Made by a program: the position numbers and the translations under genes. Positions 35,289 through 44,423 of a stretch of DNA of 64,000 nt are shown one piece after another; positions within the stretch are counted from its first letter, which is position 1, and each line of letters opens with the position of its first letter. Below the pieces are notes generated by a model. The model had not been told where the DNA came from and searched no databases. It worked only from the letters and a program-made list of their open reading frames with translations. The stretch comes from Caballeronia novacaledonica. GTDB lineage: Bacteria; Pseudomonadota; Gammaproteobacteria; Burkholderiales; Burkholderiaceae. The stretch spans positions 186,001-250,000 of the forward strand of contig NZ_OGTP01000008.1 of the NCBI RefSeq assembly GCF_900258035.1. Direction: 5' to 3'.

Positions 35289-36590
35289 ATGCTGGAAAAA
35301 TCACCGCGCCTGAAACGCGTTCAGATCGTCGCGATCAGCTTTCTGATGCTCGCGGGCATCGTGAACTATCTCGATCGCAGCACGCTCTCGATCGCCAATC
35401 ACTCCGTCACGCAGGAACTCGGCCTCTCCGCATCGCAGATGGGCCTGCTGCTCTCCGCGTTCTCGTTCTCCTATGCGTTCTCGCAGTTGCCCATCGGCGT
35501 GATGCTCGACCGCTTCGGCGCGCGCGTCATGCTCGGCCTCGGCATGTTCGTGTGGTCCGTCGCGCAGTTGTTCGGCGGGCTCGTGACGAACCTGCATCAG
35601 TTCCTCGCGGCGCGTATCGCGCTCGGCATCGGCGAGGCGCCGCAGTTTCCGGCGGGCGCGAAGGTCGTGTCGGAATGGTTCGCGCAACGCGAGCGCGGCA
35701 AGCCGACGGGCATCTTCGTCACGTCATCGACGATCGGACCCGCGCTCGCGCCGCCGATCCTCACCGTGCTCCTGCTGTCCTTCGGCTGGCGCAACATGTT
35801 CATCATCATGGGCGTGCTCGGCATCGCGGTGTCGATCGGCTGGTACATCGTCTATCGCAATCGTAAGGATATGAAGCTCGAATCGCACGAGCTCGCGCAT
35901 CTGACCGAAGGCGAGCCGGCGCAGCGCGCGGAACGCAACATGACTTTCGCGGAATGGCGCGGCCTCTTCGGGAAGGCGACCACATGGGGCATGATCTTCG
36001 GCTTCATGGGCGTGATCTACATGGTGTGGCTGTATCTGACGTGGCTGCCCGCGTATCTCGAACATGAGCGCCATTTGACGATCGCGAAGACCGGCTGGGT
36101 CGTGACGATTCCGTATCTCGCGGGCACGCTCGGCATGCTGTCGTCGGGCTTCATCGCCGACGGTCTGATGGCGCGCGGCGTCGCGCCGATCCGCAGCCGC
36201 AAGTGGCCGATTTGCTCGGGTCTCATCGGCGGCGCGCTCTTCACGGTGCCGGCCGCATTCACGCCGAACCTCACGCTCGCGATCGTCTATCTCTCGGCCG
36301 CGATGTTCTTCGTCAACATGGCGAGCGGCGCGGCCTGGGCGCTCGTTTCCGTCGCGGCGCCGCGCCACATGGTCGCGTCGCTCGGCAGTATTCAAAACTT
36401 CGGCGGCTATTTCGGCGGCTCGTTTGCGCCGTTCATCACCGGTCTCGTCGTCGACAAGACGCACTCGTTCGTGAACGCGTTTCTGATCAGCGCGGGCGTC
36501 GCGTTCGCCGCCGCGCTCGTCTACATGTTCGTCGTGCGCTCGCCGATCGAGGAAGCCCAGCAGCAGGCCGAGCCCGTTCCCGTCGTTTGA
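35289..36590 (+). CDS. MFS transporter, anion:cation symporter family
   Basis: 433 residues, 12 helices, with an excellent GGAGGAG ribosome site. The motif GIVNYLDRSTLSIANHSVTQELGLS is characteristic of the ACS family (GudP, ExuT, GarP, tartrate and phthalate carriers), which import carboxylated sugars or aromatic acids with protons. Within this operon it probably imports the substrate of the cupin and SDR enzymes. Confidence 0.88.
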   Translation: MLEKSPRLKRVQIVAISFLMLAGIVNYLDRSTLSIANHSVTQELGLSASQMGLLLSAFSFSYAFSQLPIGVMLDRFGARVMLGLGMFVWSVAQLFGGLVTNLHQFLAARIALGIGEAPQFPAGAKVVSEWFAQRERGKPTGIFVTSSTIGPALAPPILTVLLLSFGWRNMFIIMGVLGIAVSIGWYIVYRNRKDMKLESHELAHLTEGEPAQRAERNMTFAEWRGLFGKATTWGMIFGFMGVIYMVWLYLTWLPAYLEHERHLTIAKTGWVVTIPYLAGTLGMLSSGFIADGLMARGVAPIRSRKWPICSGLIGGALFTVPAAFTPNLTLAIVYLSAAMFFVNMASGAAWALVSVAAPRHMVASLGSIQNFGGYFGGSFAPFITGLVVDKTHSFVNAFLISAGVAFAAALVYMFVVRSPIEEAQQQAEPVPVV

Positions 36591-36601
36591 CTTTCACCGA
36601 T

Positions 36602-37330
36602 ATGACTTTTCAGGCTGATCTCTTCAAAGGCAAGACCGTCGTCGTGACCGGCGGCACGCAGGGCATCGGCGCGGGCATCGCGCAGCAGTTCGCCGCGCTC
36701 GGCGCGCGCGTGATCGCTGCGGGTCTCGCGCCGACCGATGCCCAGCGCGGCGCGTTGGGCAACGGCATCGAACTCGCCGCGCTCGATGTCGCCGATGCCG
36801 CCAGCACCGCCGCGCTCTTCGCGACGCTCGACGCGCTCGACGTGCTCGTCAATTGCGCCGGCATGATCCGTCGCGGCGACGAGCACGATATCGACACGTT
36901 CGAGCGCGTGATCGCCGTGAACCTCAACGGCACGATGCGCATGTGCGCGGCCGCGCGCCCCTTGCTCGCGAAGGGCAAAGGTTCGATCGTCAACACGGCG
37001 TCGATGCTGACGTTCTTCGGCGGCGGTCTCGTGCCCGCGTACAGCGCGAGCAAGGGCGGCGTCGCGCAGTTGACGAAGTCGCTCGCGATCGCCTACGCCG
37101 CCGACGGCATCCGCGTGAACGCCGTCGCGCCCGGCTGGATCGCGACGCCGCTCACGCAAGCGCTGCAAGACGACGACGGCCGCTCGCAAGCGATCCTCGA
37201 GCGCACGCCGATGAAGCGCTGGGGCCTGCCGGAAGACGTCGCGCGGGTGACGGCGTTTCTCGCGTCGCCGGCGGCGTCGTTCATGACCGGCGCGATCGTG
37301 CCCGTCGATGGCGGCTATCTCGTGGCATGA
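36602..37330 (+). CDS. Short-chain dehydrogenase/reductase
   Basis: A 242-residue classical SDR. The cofactor motif is TGGTQGIG (residues 17-24), NCAGM follows strand 4, and the active site is Ser in NTASM with YSASK. The ending ITG-like FMTGAIVPVDGGYLVA is typical. It is 12 bp downstream of the MFS gene and 11 bp upstream of the IclR gene, so it is cotranscribed. The substrate is unknown; an alcohol/ketone step in the same pathway is likely. Confidence 0.9.
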   Translation: MTFQADLFKGKTVVVTGGTQGIGAGIAQQFAALGARVIAAGLAPTDAQRGALGNGIELAALDVADAASTAALFATLDALDVLVNCAGMIRRGDEHDIDTFERVIAVNLNGTMRMCAAARPLLAKGKGSIVNTASMLTFFGGGLVPAYSASKGGVAQLTKSLAIAYAADGIRVNAVAPGWIATPLTQALQDDDGRSQAILERTPMKRWGLPEDVARVTAFLASPAASFMTGAIVPVDGGYLVA

Positions 37331-37340
37331 TTCACGCACC

Positions 37341-38138
37341 ATGCCTTCAGACACCGCTTCCCTCGACGCCGCCAAGGCCACCGGCACCGCCGCCTTTTCC
37401 AAGTTCATGGCGGTGCTGCAATTCATCGCCGATGCGGACGAGCCGCCGACCATCGCGCGTCTCACGTCGGCGAGCGGCTATCCGCGCCCGACGGTGTATC
37501 GCATCGTCGGCGCGTTGATCGCGGAAGGGCTCGTCGTCGAAAATGCGCGCGGCGGATACTACGCGCTCGGGCCGCGTCTGATGGCGCTCGCGAGCCGAAG
37601 CTGGGAGCGCTCGGATTTGCGCATCGCCGCCGCCGGCGCCTTGCAGACGCTGCGCGACGCGACGCAGGAAACCGTGCATCTCGCGGTGCGCAGCGGCTCG
37701 GAAATGGTGTACGTCGAGAAGCTCGAAAGTCCGCACGCGGTGCGCATGGCTTCGCGCATCGGCACGCGCGTGACGCTTTATTCGAGTTCCGTCGGCAAGG
37801 CATATCTGTCGACGCAATCGCCCGCCGAACGCGATGCGCTCCTGCAAGGCATCGCGTTCGCGCGTTTCACGCCGAACACGATCGTCGATCGCCAGGCGCT
37901 CGACGCCGAGCTCGACGCGACGCAAACGCGCGGCTACGCGGAAGACCGCGAGGAAAACGAGGCGCAGATTTTCTGCTACGGCAGCGCGATCGTCGGCGCG
38001 AACGGCGTGACGCTCGGCTGCGTGAGCGTCAGCATTCCGCTGTTCCGAAAGAGCGCGACGCCGCTCGAAACCTACATCACGCCGCTGAAGGAAGCGTGCC
38101 GCGCGATCGCGGAACGCATGTGCCCCGGCACGCGCTAA
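37341..38138 (+). CDS. IclR-family transcriptional regulator
   Basis: 265 residues: N-terminal winged helix (KFMAVLQFIADADEPPTIARLTSASGYPRPTVYRIVGAL) and a C-terminal GAF-like effector domain (from about residue 90). It is the last gene of the cupin-MFS-SDR operon, a position that fits feedback control through the operator-like repeats at 34661-34695. Its stop overlaps the convergent pseudokinase stop by 3 bases. Confidence 0.9.
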   Translation: MPSDTASLDAAKATGTAAFSKFMAVLQFIADADEPPTIARLTSASGYPRPTVYRIVGALIAEGLVVENARGGYYALGPRLMALASRSWERSDLRIAAAGALQTLRDATQETVHLAVRSGSEMVYVEKLESPHAVRMASRIGTRVTLYSSSVGKAYLSTQSPAERDALLQGIAFARFTPNTIVDRQALDAELDATQTRGYAEDREENEAQIFCYGSAIVGANGVTLGCVSVSIPLFRKSATPLETYITPLKEACRAIAERMCPGTR

Positions 38139-39652
38139 CGAAACACCGAGCCGCGCGTGCGTTGCGCCTGCGCCGCGCGGTGCGCTATAAGCGACGGCAA
38201 TCGCGGCAGCGTGTGCGGCCAATGCGTCGCTTCATGCGCGAGGCGCGCTGCCAGACTCCGGAAGCTCAACTGGTCCGCGGCGAGCCGCACGATGACCTTG
38301 CGCGCGATCTTCCATACATCGACATTCGGCGCGATGTCCTGCGCGACGCGCTCGATCCTTTCCGCCGCTCTCGACAGCAACACCGCCCGCGACGCGACAC
38401 GCCCGTGCGCCGCGCTGAACATGTGCTCGGCGGGCGCCTTGCCGATCGCGCCGAACAGATGCGCGACGCCCGCGCCGTGCCTCGCATGGGGCGACGCGAA
38501 ACGCTCCGCCTCGCGCCGGTACGTCGCTTCGACGCGCACCTCGTGATGCGTCGCGTTCGCCTCGGGCCGGCCGTGCTCGAGATGCGCGCGCGCCGCCGCC
38601 TTGTGATCGCCCTCCATGAGCGCATGCGATACGCCGACGAGAAAATCGCGCTCATGGGCGGCGAAGATCATCATCGGGTTATCGGCTTCAAGAACGATCT
38701 GACCGCGCGTGCCAGGCTCGATGCTCACGCGCGCACCTGCCGCATCCAGCCCCGCGTGATACAGCCCGACGCCCAGCGCCATTTCGAAGAACGCTTCGAT
38801 GAGCGTCGCGAGGACATCGGCCTGATCGAGCCCGCATGCTGCAAGCGTTTCGGCATCCGACAGCGCTGCCGTTTCGATCGCGCGCGTGGTCAGCACGGCG
38901 TCGTTGCAATAGTCCCAGAGCACTTCGGGCACGGCGAGGCGGTTGTCGTCGCGCAGGCGGAAGCGCAAGTAGCTCTGATCGGCTGCGCGCTGACGCAAGT
39001 CGATCATCGCGTCGACGCTCTCGCGCGCGCGGCGCACCCATTCCACAGGATGAATGTCGCGCGCCTTCGCCGAACGCCGTTCCGCGAAACGCGCGGCGGC
39101 GAGCGCGAGATTCAGATCGTCGTCGAGTTCGGCGCGCGTGTCCGCGCGCAGCAGCGTGACGCGCACAGGCGTTTCGCCGATGCGCGCGGCGTGCGTCTGC
39201 TCCGCGACGCCCGAGCGCAGCGGCACGTCGCTCAGCGCCGCGAGTTCGAATGACAGCGTGGCGGGAAACGCCGCTTTGCAAGCCGCACGAAAGCGCGTCG
39301 CATCGTAAGGCGTGAACAGTCCGTCGAGTTCGGAAAGCGCGACGCGCACCGCCGTTTCCGCGAGCGCGGGATGACGCGCGAGCGCGCCCGATGCGTTTTC
39401 CAGCACGCGCGAAAGCTGCGAGAGCGCGGGCACGCCGGCTCCGAGCGGCGCGGCGCGCGCACCATGCGACGCGAAGAAGCGCGCGACGCGCGTCATCGCG
39501 GCGCCGTCATCGGCGAGATGCGTCTGATGGCTTTCGTGAACGAACGCCCGGCCAAGCCGCCAGAGCGTCGCGAGTCGTCGGACAAACAAATTCAGGCTCG
39601 CTGAAAGTGAGTTGAAACCGCTGAAAGACTGCAATGCCGCTGTGCGTGGCAT
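38135..39652 (-). CDS. UbiB/ABC1-like protein, probable pseudokinase
   Basis: 505 residues. The segment VPEVLWDYCNDAVLTTRAIE (241-260) closely resembles the UbiB/AarF motif that follows the N-lobe, and the preceding arrangement (ERDL-like AELDDDLNLALAAARFAERR, then ESVDAMIDLRQRAADQSYLRF) follows the family order. The catalytic positions are altered: the N-lobe VAVKVLRP-like strand reads VRVTLLRAD, with Thr166 in place of lysine, and the HADxHPGN loop reads YHAGLDAAGARV (298-309). It is therefore probably an inactive relative of the ABC1 kinases. It is monocistronic; its role is unknown. The identification rests on motif order recalled from the family. Confidence 0.55.
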   Translation of the reverse strand: MPRTAALQSFSGFNSLSASLNLFVRRLATLWRLGRAFVHESHQTHLADDGAAMTRVARFFASHGARAAPLGAGVPALSQLSRVLENASGALARHPALAETAVRVALSELDGLFTPYDATRFRAACKAAFPATLSFELAALSDVPLRSGVAEQTHAARIGETPVRVTLLRADTRAELDDDLNLALAAARFAERRSAKARDIHPVEWVRRARESVDAMIDLRQRAADQSYLRFRLRDDNRLAVPEVLWDYCNDAVLTTRAIETAALSDAETLAACGLDQADVLATLIEAFFEMALGVGLYHAGLDAAGARVSIEPGTRGQIVLEADNPMMIFAAHERDFLVGVSHALMEGDHKAAARAHLEHGRPEANATHHEVRVEATYRREAERFASPHARHGAGVAHLFGAIGKAPAEHMFSAAHGRVASRAVLLSRAAERIERVAQDIAPNVDVWKIARKVIVRLAADQLSFRSLAARLAHEATHWPHTLPRLPSLIAHRAAQAQRTRGSVFR

Positions 39653-39992
39653 CCGGATCGCTCAATGTTTAGCACGATTCGAAACGCACTGCACGGCGAT
39701 GGCTATTTGATTCGGCATCCTTCGTTTTTACGTGACCATGACGACGTTTTGAGAGCGCTGTCAGTCGGAATCGAACATCCGCACTTTGCTGCCTTTATGC
39801 AGCACTAGCCTGCGATTCGTCATTCATTTTAGAAACAGCCCGCACCACTGTATCTTTTTGTCGATACATAAATCAGATGAATCTGAATGCGGTATCTTAT
39901 AAATACGCTATTTGACGGCGTATCAATGTCCATACCGAGACAACTTCGGGCGCCCCGCAAGAAGACTCATAACGATAAATCCGAGAGTGCCA
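39653..39992. other. AT-richer intergenic region
   Basis: 340 bp between the pseudokinase start and the 136-aa gene. Much of it is visibly less GC-rich than its surroundings (for example 39830-39910, with tctttttgtcgatacataaatc). It probably holds both divergent promoters. An open frame enters from 39912 into the next gene, but the better ribosome site is before 39993. Confidence 0.45.
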
Positions 39993-40403
39993 ATGCAACA
40001 CCATTCCGAGCCGCCGATGGCGAAAGCGATGTACATCCTTGGGCAGATCGGCGCGATCATCTGCCACGAACGCGGGCCGTGCCCGCAAACCGCCGTGCTG
40101 ACCAAGATGGCATCGCGGCCCGCCGAAGGCCTTTCGATCGCCGTCGCGAGAATGAACGAAATGTGTCCGCCGCGACGCGGACATCGGCGCGCGCTGCTGC
40201 AATGGAAGCACAAGGAAATCCGCCGCCTGAGCCAGATGTTGCCCGATCCTTTGCCGACGGCCGCATCCGCGCATACGCAAATGCCGTTCTGGGCCGGTTA
40301 CTGTCAGTACTGGGAAGATTTGCTCAAAGTACACGTTCAGCGCGATATCGACCAGCTCGTGCTCAAGCTCGACGGCAGTCAGCGCACACGCACGGATGCG
40401 TGA
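39993..40403 (+). CDS. Hypothetical protein, 136 aa
   Basis: ATG 39993 follows a GAGAG site; the frame is open back to 39912 without a better site. The product starts MQHHSEPPMAKAMYILGQIG and is mixed alpha-helical and basic, with WKHKEIRRLSQMLPDPLPT and YCQYWEDLLKVHVQRDIDQL. No known domain is recognised. Its 3' end overlaps the convergent receiver gene by 25 bp. The codon pattern is plausible but the evidence is moderate. Confidence 0.5.
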   Translation: MQHHSEPPMAKAMYILGQIGAIICHERGPCPQTAVLTKMASRPAEGLSIAVARMNEMCPPRRGHRRALLQWKHKEIRRLSQMLPDPLPTAASAHTQMPFWAGYCQYWEDLLKVHVQRDIDQLVLKLDGSQRTRTDA

Positions 40404-40846
40404 TCGCTCTCGCCTTCCCGCGTCGAGAAATAATCGCGCAGCACCGCGATCATGCCGTCGAGTTCCGTCGGCTTGACGAAGTAACCGTTGAAGCCGGTGC
40501 GCTGCGCGCGCGTCAGATCCTCCGGGTCCGTGCGGCTCGTATGCGCGATCAGCAGCATCGAAAGATCGATCGCGCGGATCGCCTCGGCCGCTTCCCAGCC
40601 GTCGCCGAGCGGCATCATCAGATCGAGCAGCACGACTCCCGGCCGCCATTTGCGCGCGAGCGACACCGCGTCGAGACCCGTGTGCACCGCGCGCACGGTG
40701 AACTCGGCGTCTTCCAGCGCAAGACAGATAGCGCGCGTCGCCTCCAGATCGTCGTCGGCGATGAGCACGCGCGGCTCGTCGTGGCGCGTCGCGCGCGGCG
40801 GAATCTGCCACAGCGCTTGCGAAGGAACACGGTCGTGTCGTTGCAT
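40379..40846 (-). CDS. Stand-alone receiver-domain protein
   Basis: 155 residues from ATG 40846. A short N-terminal tail is followed by a receiver domain: acidic pocket DDD (31-33), phosphoacceptor Asp75 (LLDLMMPLGDG), a hydroxyl residue in IAHTSR, and Lys125 (YFVKPTEL). There is no output domain and no linked kinase. The longer open frame to 40927 lacks a ribosome site. It likely acts in a phosphorelay or by protein contact. Confidence 0.85.
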   Translation of the reverse strand: MQRHDRVPSQALWQIPPRATRHDEPRVLIADDDLEATRAICLALEDAEFTVRAVHTGLDAVSLARKWRPGVVLLDLMMPLGDGWEAAEAIRAIDLSMLLIAHTSRTDPEDLTRAQRTGFNGYFVKPTELDGMIAVLRDYFSTREGESDHASVRVR

Positions 40847-41056
40847 CGTTTGGGCCTCGGAATGGATGGAGATGACAGCAACGATCATTCCCTCGCGGGC
40901 TTTGCGAAAGGCATCGTCAGGCGGCATGCGGCTCGCCGACGCTACACTTCGGGATTACCCGGTGGCGGTCACGGCGTGCGAATGCACGAGCGCCGTGCAG
41001 GATCTTCATCGTCTTGCATGACGATGGTGCATACATCCCAAACGAGAGGCTAAACG

Positions 41057-41296
41057 ATGTTCGTCGTGTATTGGCTCGGCGGCAACCCTGATATCGAAGG
41101 CGCGGCACGCTTCAAAAGGTTCGATGAAAACGCGCTCGCCGACGCGCTGCGCTTTGCGGAAGCGCTGCGCAAGCGCCAGGCCGACGGCGACGACATCGGC
41201 TTCGTCACGCTATGCAGTGAAAACCCTCATGCGGTCGGCAAGCCGGGCGTCGCCGATCCGCCCGCCGATTACGACTGGAAAAAGCGCCGCCGTTAA
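41057..41296 (+). CDS. Hypothetical protein, 79 aa
   Basis: ATG 41057 is preceded by GAGAGG. The small soluble protein (MFVVYWLGGNPDIEGAARFK) has a helical middle rich in Ala, Leu and Arg and ends DYDWKKRRR. It overlaps the stop of the convergent OprM-like gene by 4 bp. No family is recognised. Confidence 0.6.
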   Translation: MFVVYWLGGNPDIEGAARFKRFDENALADALRFAEALRKRQADGDDIGFVTLCSENPHAVGKPGVADPPADYDWKKRRR

Positions 41297-42831
41297 TTCT
41301 GCGCGGTCGCGGTGTCATCGTTCTGCCATCCGCCGCCGAGAGACTTGTAGACCGCGATGAGATCGGTCGTCACGTTGACGGTCGATTGCGCGAGTTGCTC
41401 GCGCGTCTGCGCAAGCTGGCGCTCGGCATCGAGCACGGTCACGAAGGGCGTGAGTCCCTTGCGATAGCTGTCCGTCGCGAGTTGCAGGCTGATGCGGTTC
41501 GCTTCGACGGTGCGCGTGAGCGCCGCGCGCCGGTCCTGCTCCGTTCGATACGACACGAGCGCGTTATCCACTTCCTGCAACGCATTGAGCACCGTTTGCC
41601 GATACTGCAACGCCGCCTGTCCCGCTTGCGCCTTCGCCACGCGGACGTTCGCGCGCAACGCGCCGCCCTCGAAGATCGGCAGCGAAATGCTCGGCCCGAT
41701 CGACCAGAAGAGGCTCGACCAATGCGCGAGATAACGCGCCTTCGTCGCACGCGTGCCGACTTGCCCGGTTAGCGAGATATCCGGATACATCTGCGCGACC
41801 GCGACGCCCACTTCCGCCGTCGCCGAATGCAACTGCGCTTCGGCGCGACGGATATCGGGACGACGGCGCGCGAGCGTCGATGGCAAGCCGACCGGCACCG
41901 TCGGCGGCACGGGCGGCACCGCGCGCGCATCCGACAGTTCCGCGTCGAGCGTACCCGGCGCGCTGCCGGTCAGCACGGCGAGTCCGTTCATGGCCTGCGC
42001 GATCTGCGCATCGAGCGTCGGCAGTTGCGCCTGCAACGATCCGACTTGCGCGCTCGCGCTTTGCACGTCCTGCTGGCTCGTCAAACCGACGCGCGCCTGT
42101 TCGCGCGTGAGGTCGAGAATCTGTTCCTCGGCGTCGATTTCGGCGAGCGTGATCTGCTTGATCGCCTGCGCGCCGCGCAACTGTGCGTACGTCCGTGCGA
42201 CTTCCGATTCGAGCGACACGAGCGCATCGTTGCGGCTTTCGATCTCGGCCTGCGTCTGCGCATCCGCCGATTCGACCGAGCGCCGCACACGACCGAAGAG
42301 ATCGAGTTCCCACGATGCGTCGAAGCTGTCCTGATAGATCGTGGCCGGGCCCGTCGCGGAATCGATGCCTTGCCGTATCTGCGCGCCGTTCGCGCCGAGT
42401 CCGTTGAGTTTGTCGTACACGCCCTGCGATTCGAGCAAGCCCTTCACGCCGAGTTGCTCGCGCATCACGCTCGCGCTCGCGCTCACTTGCGGCAAACCCT
42501 GCGCCGCCGCCGACACGCTCTGCTCACGCGCCGCCGCGATGCGCAGCACGGCGCTCTGCAAATCGAGATTGCCCGCGACCGCGCGATCGATCAGCGAATC
42601 GAGCGTCGCATCGTTGAACTGCTTCCACCAGCGCGGATCGGGATCGGCGGAAGTCTGCGCCGTCGATGGCGAATCCGCGCGCGGCACACGCGGATCGTCC
42701 GGCGCGTTCTGCGCGCGCTGCGTGTCGCTCCAGTCATCGGGGAGATCGGCTTTCGGCGGCGTGAAGTCGGGGCCGACCGCGCATGCGCTCAATGCGAGCG
42801 CGAGCATCGGCATGCAGTGACGTAGCTTCAT
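41293..42831 (-). CDS. Outer-membrane efflux lipoprotein, OprM/NodT family
   Basis: A 512-residue TolC-like channel. The lipoprotein signal ends ALSACAVGPDF (lipobox Cys at about residue 17). Two outer-membrane efflux repeats follow, with long heptad-rich helices such as RAEAQLHSATAEVGVAVAQMYPDISL, typical of the second repeat. It is the last gene of an EmrA-EmrB-OprM operon, one base downstream of emrB, and completes the envelope-spanning exporter. Confidence 0.93.
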   Translation of the reverse strand: MKLRHCMPMLALALSACAVGPDFTPPKADLPDDWSDTQRAQNAPDDPRVPRADSPSTAQTSADPDPRWWKQFNDATLDSLIDRAVAGNLDLQSAVLRIAAAREQSVSAAAQGLPQVSASASVMREQLGVKGLLESQGVYDKLNGLGANGAQIRQGIDSATGPATIYQDSFDASWELDLFGRVRRSVESADAQTQAEIESRNDALVSLESEVARTYAQLRGAQAIKQITLAEIDAEEQILDLTREQARVGLTSQQDVQSASAQVGSLQAQLPTLDAQIAQAMNGLAVLTGSAPGTLDAELSDARAVPPVPPTVPVGLPSTLARRRPDIRRAEAQLHSATAEVGVAVAQMYPDISLTGQVGTRATKARYLAHWSSLFWSIGPSISLPIFEGGALRANVRVAKAQAGQAALQYRQTVLNALQEVDNALVSYRTEQDRRAALTRTVEANRISLQLATDSYRKGLTPFVTVLDAERQLAQTREQLAQSTVNVTTDLIAVYKSLGGGWQNDDTATAQN

Positions 42832-42832
42832 C

Positions 42833-44419
42833 TCAATGCCCTCCCGCCTGGCCCGCCGCCTTCGCGGGCGAAAAGAAGAACGTCAGCGGAATGAACAGGA
42901 ACGAGAAGATCGCGCACGCGGCGAAGACGTCGAGATACGCGAGGATCGTCGCCTGCGAAACGAACGTCTTGTACATCTGGCCGGTCGCGGCGGTCATCGC
43001 CTGCGTCATCGTCTGGCCGGAATCCATCAGCGTGCGCGCAATGCGCTGCACCGTGTCGTTGTAGGGCTGATTGAGCGGCGTCAGATGCTCGACCAGATGC
43101 GCCATGTTCGCCTGCGTGCGCTCGCGGATCATCGCGGTGGCGAGCGATATGCCGATCGAGCCGGAGACGTTGCGAAACATCGTGAAGAGCGCGGAGGCGT
43201 CGTTGTTCAGCGACTTCGGCAAGGTCAGATACGCGAGCGTCGTCACCGGCACGAACAGAAAGCCGATGCCGATGGACTGCGCGCTGCGCATCTTCGTCAG
43301 CGTCGCGTAGTCGATGTTCGGCACGAGATGATGCGAGTACAGCAACGCGCATCCCATCAGAAAGAAGCCGAACGCGACGAGATAGCGCGTCTGGATGTAA
43401 TTCATCAGCTTGCCGACGACGGGAATCAAAAACACGATGCACACCGCGCCCGGCGACAGCACGAGCCCCGCGAGCGTCGCGGTATAGCCGAGCTGCTGTT
43501 GCGCGAGTTGCGGTATCAGCACGGCGCTTCCATAAAGCACCGACGCGAATCCGACGATCGCCGCCGAGCCGAGCGCGAAGTTGCGGTCTTTCAGCACGCG
43601 CAGATCGACCACGGGCTTCTTCGCGTACAAGAGCCACACCGTCGCGCCGACGATGCCGACCGCCGCGAGCACCGCGAACGTCACGATGAAGTTCGACGAG
43701 AACCAGTCGTCGTCCTCGCCGCGATCGAGAAACACTTGCAGACAGCCGAGCCCGAGCGCGATGAGCCCGATGCCGATCACGTCGATGCCCACTTTCTTCG
43801 GGTCTTGCCGCTTTTCCCACGGCGGGTCTTCGACGAACTGCATCACGGCGAAGGTCGTCAGCACGCCCACCGGCACGTTGATGAGAAAGACCCAGCGCCA
43901 GGTGAAGTTGTCGGTGATCCAGCCGCCGAGCGTCGGGCCGAGCACGGGCGCGACGACGATCGCGACCGCCGAGATCGAGAACGCGCGGCTGCGTTGTTCG
44001 GGCGGAAAGGTGTCGAGAATGATCGACTGCTGGCTCGGTTGTAGCCCGCCGCCGAAAAATCCCTGCAGCAGACGGAAGACGATCAGCTCGCCGAGATTGG
44101 TCGCGATGCCGCACATGAACGAGCAGACCGTGAACGCTCCGATGCAGATGAGAAAGTAGCGCTTGCGCCCGAGTATCTTCGAGAAATACGCGGAGATCGG
44201 CAGCACGATGCCGTTCGCGACGAGATAGGACGTGAGCGTCCACGTCGCTTCGTCGTAGCTCGCTGACATGGTGCCGGAGATGTGCGGCAGCGCGACGTTC
44301 ACGATGGTCGTGTCGAGCACTTCCATGAACGCGGCGAGCGTCACGACCACGGCGATGAGCCACGGATTCGAACGCGGCTTCCAGCCGCTGTGGTCGTGTT
44401 CTGCGGTGGTATCGCTCAT
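42833..44419 (-). CDS. emrB: MFS multidrug exporter, EmrB type
   Basis: A 528-residue, 14-helix DHA2 pump with the EmrB/QacA start AFMEVLDTTIVNVALPHISG, the motif VYR-like RLLQGFFGGGLQPSQQSI, and GPTLGGWITDNFTWRWVFLINVPVG (motif C). It exports drugs with proton exchange through EmrA and the OprM channel. It is 4 bp downstream of emrA. The substrate range is not predictable. Confidence 0.93.
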   Translation of the reverse strand: MSDTTAEHDHSGWKPRSNPWLIAVVVTLAAFMEVLDTTIVNVALPHISGTMSASYDEATWTLTSYLVANGIVLPISAYFSKILGRKRYFLICIGAFTVCSFMCGIATNLGELIVFRLLQGFFGGGLQPSQQSIILDTFPPEQRSRAFSISAVAIVVAPVLGPTLGGWITDNFTWRWVFLINVPVGVLTTFAVMQFVEDPPWEKRQDPKKVGIDVIGIGLIALGLGCLQVFLDRGEDDDWFSSNFIVTFAVLAAVGIVGATVWLLYAKKPVVDLRVLKDRNFALGSAAIVGFASVLYGSAVLIPQLAQQQLGYTATLAGLVLSPGAVCIVFLIPVVGKLMNYIQTRYLVAFGFFLMGCALLYSHHLVPNIDYATLTKMRSAQSIGIGFLFVPVTTLAYLTLPKSLNNDASALFTMFRNVSGSIGISLATAMIRERTQANMAHLVEHLTPLNQPYNDTVQRIARTLMDSGQTMTQAMTAATGQMYKTFVSQATILAYLDVFAACAIFSFLFIPLTFFFSPAKAAGQAGGH

Positions 44420-44423
44420 GGCT

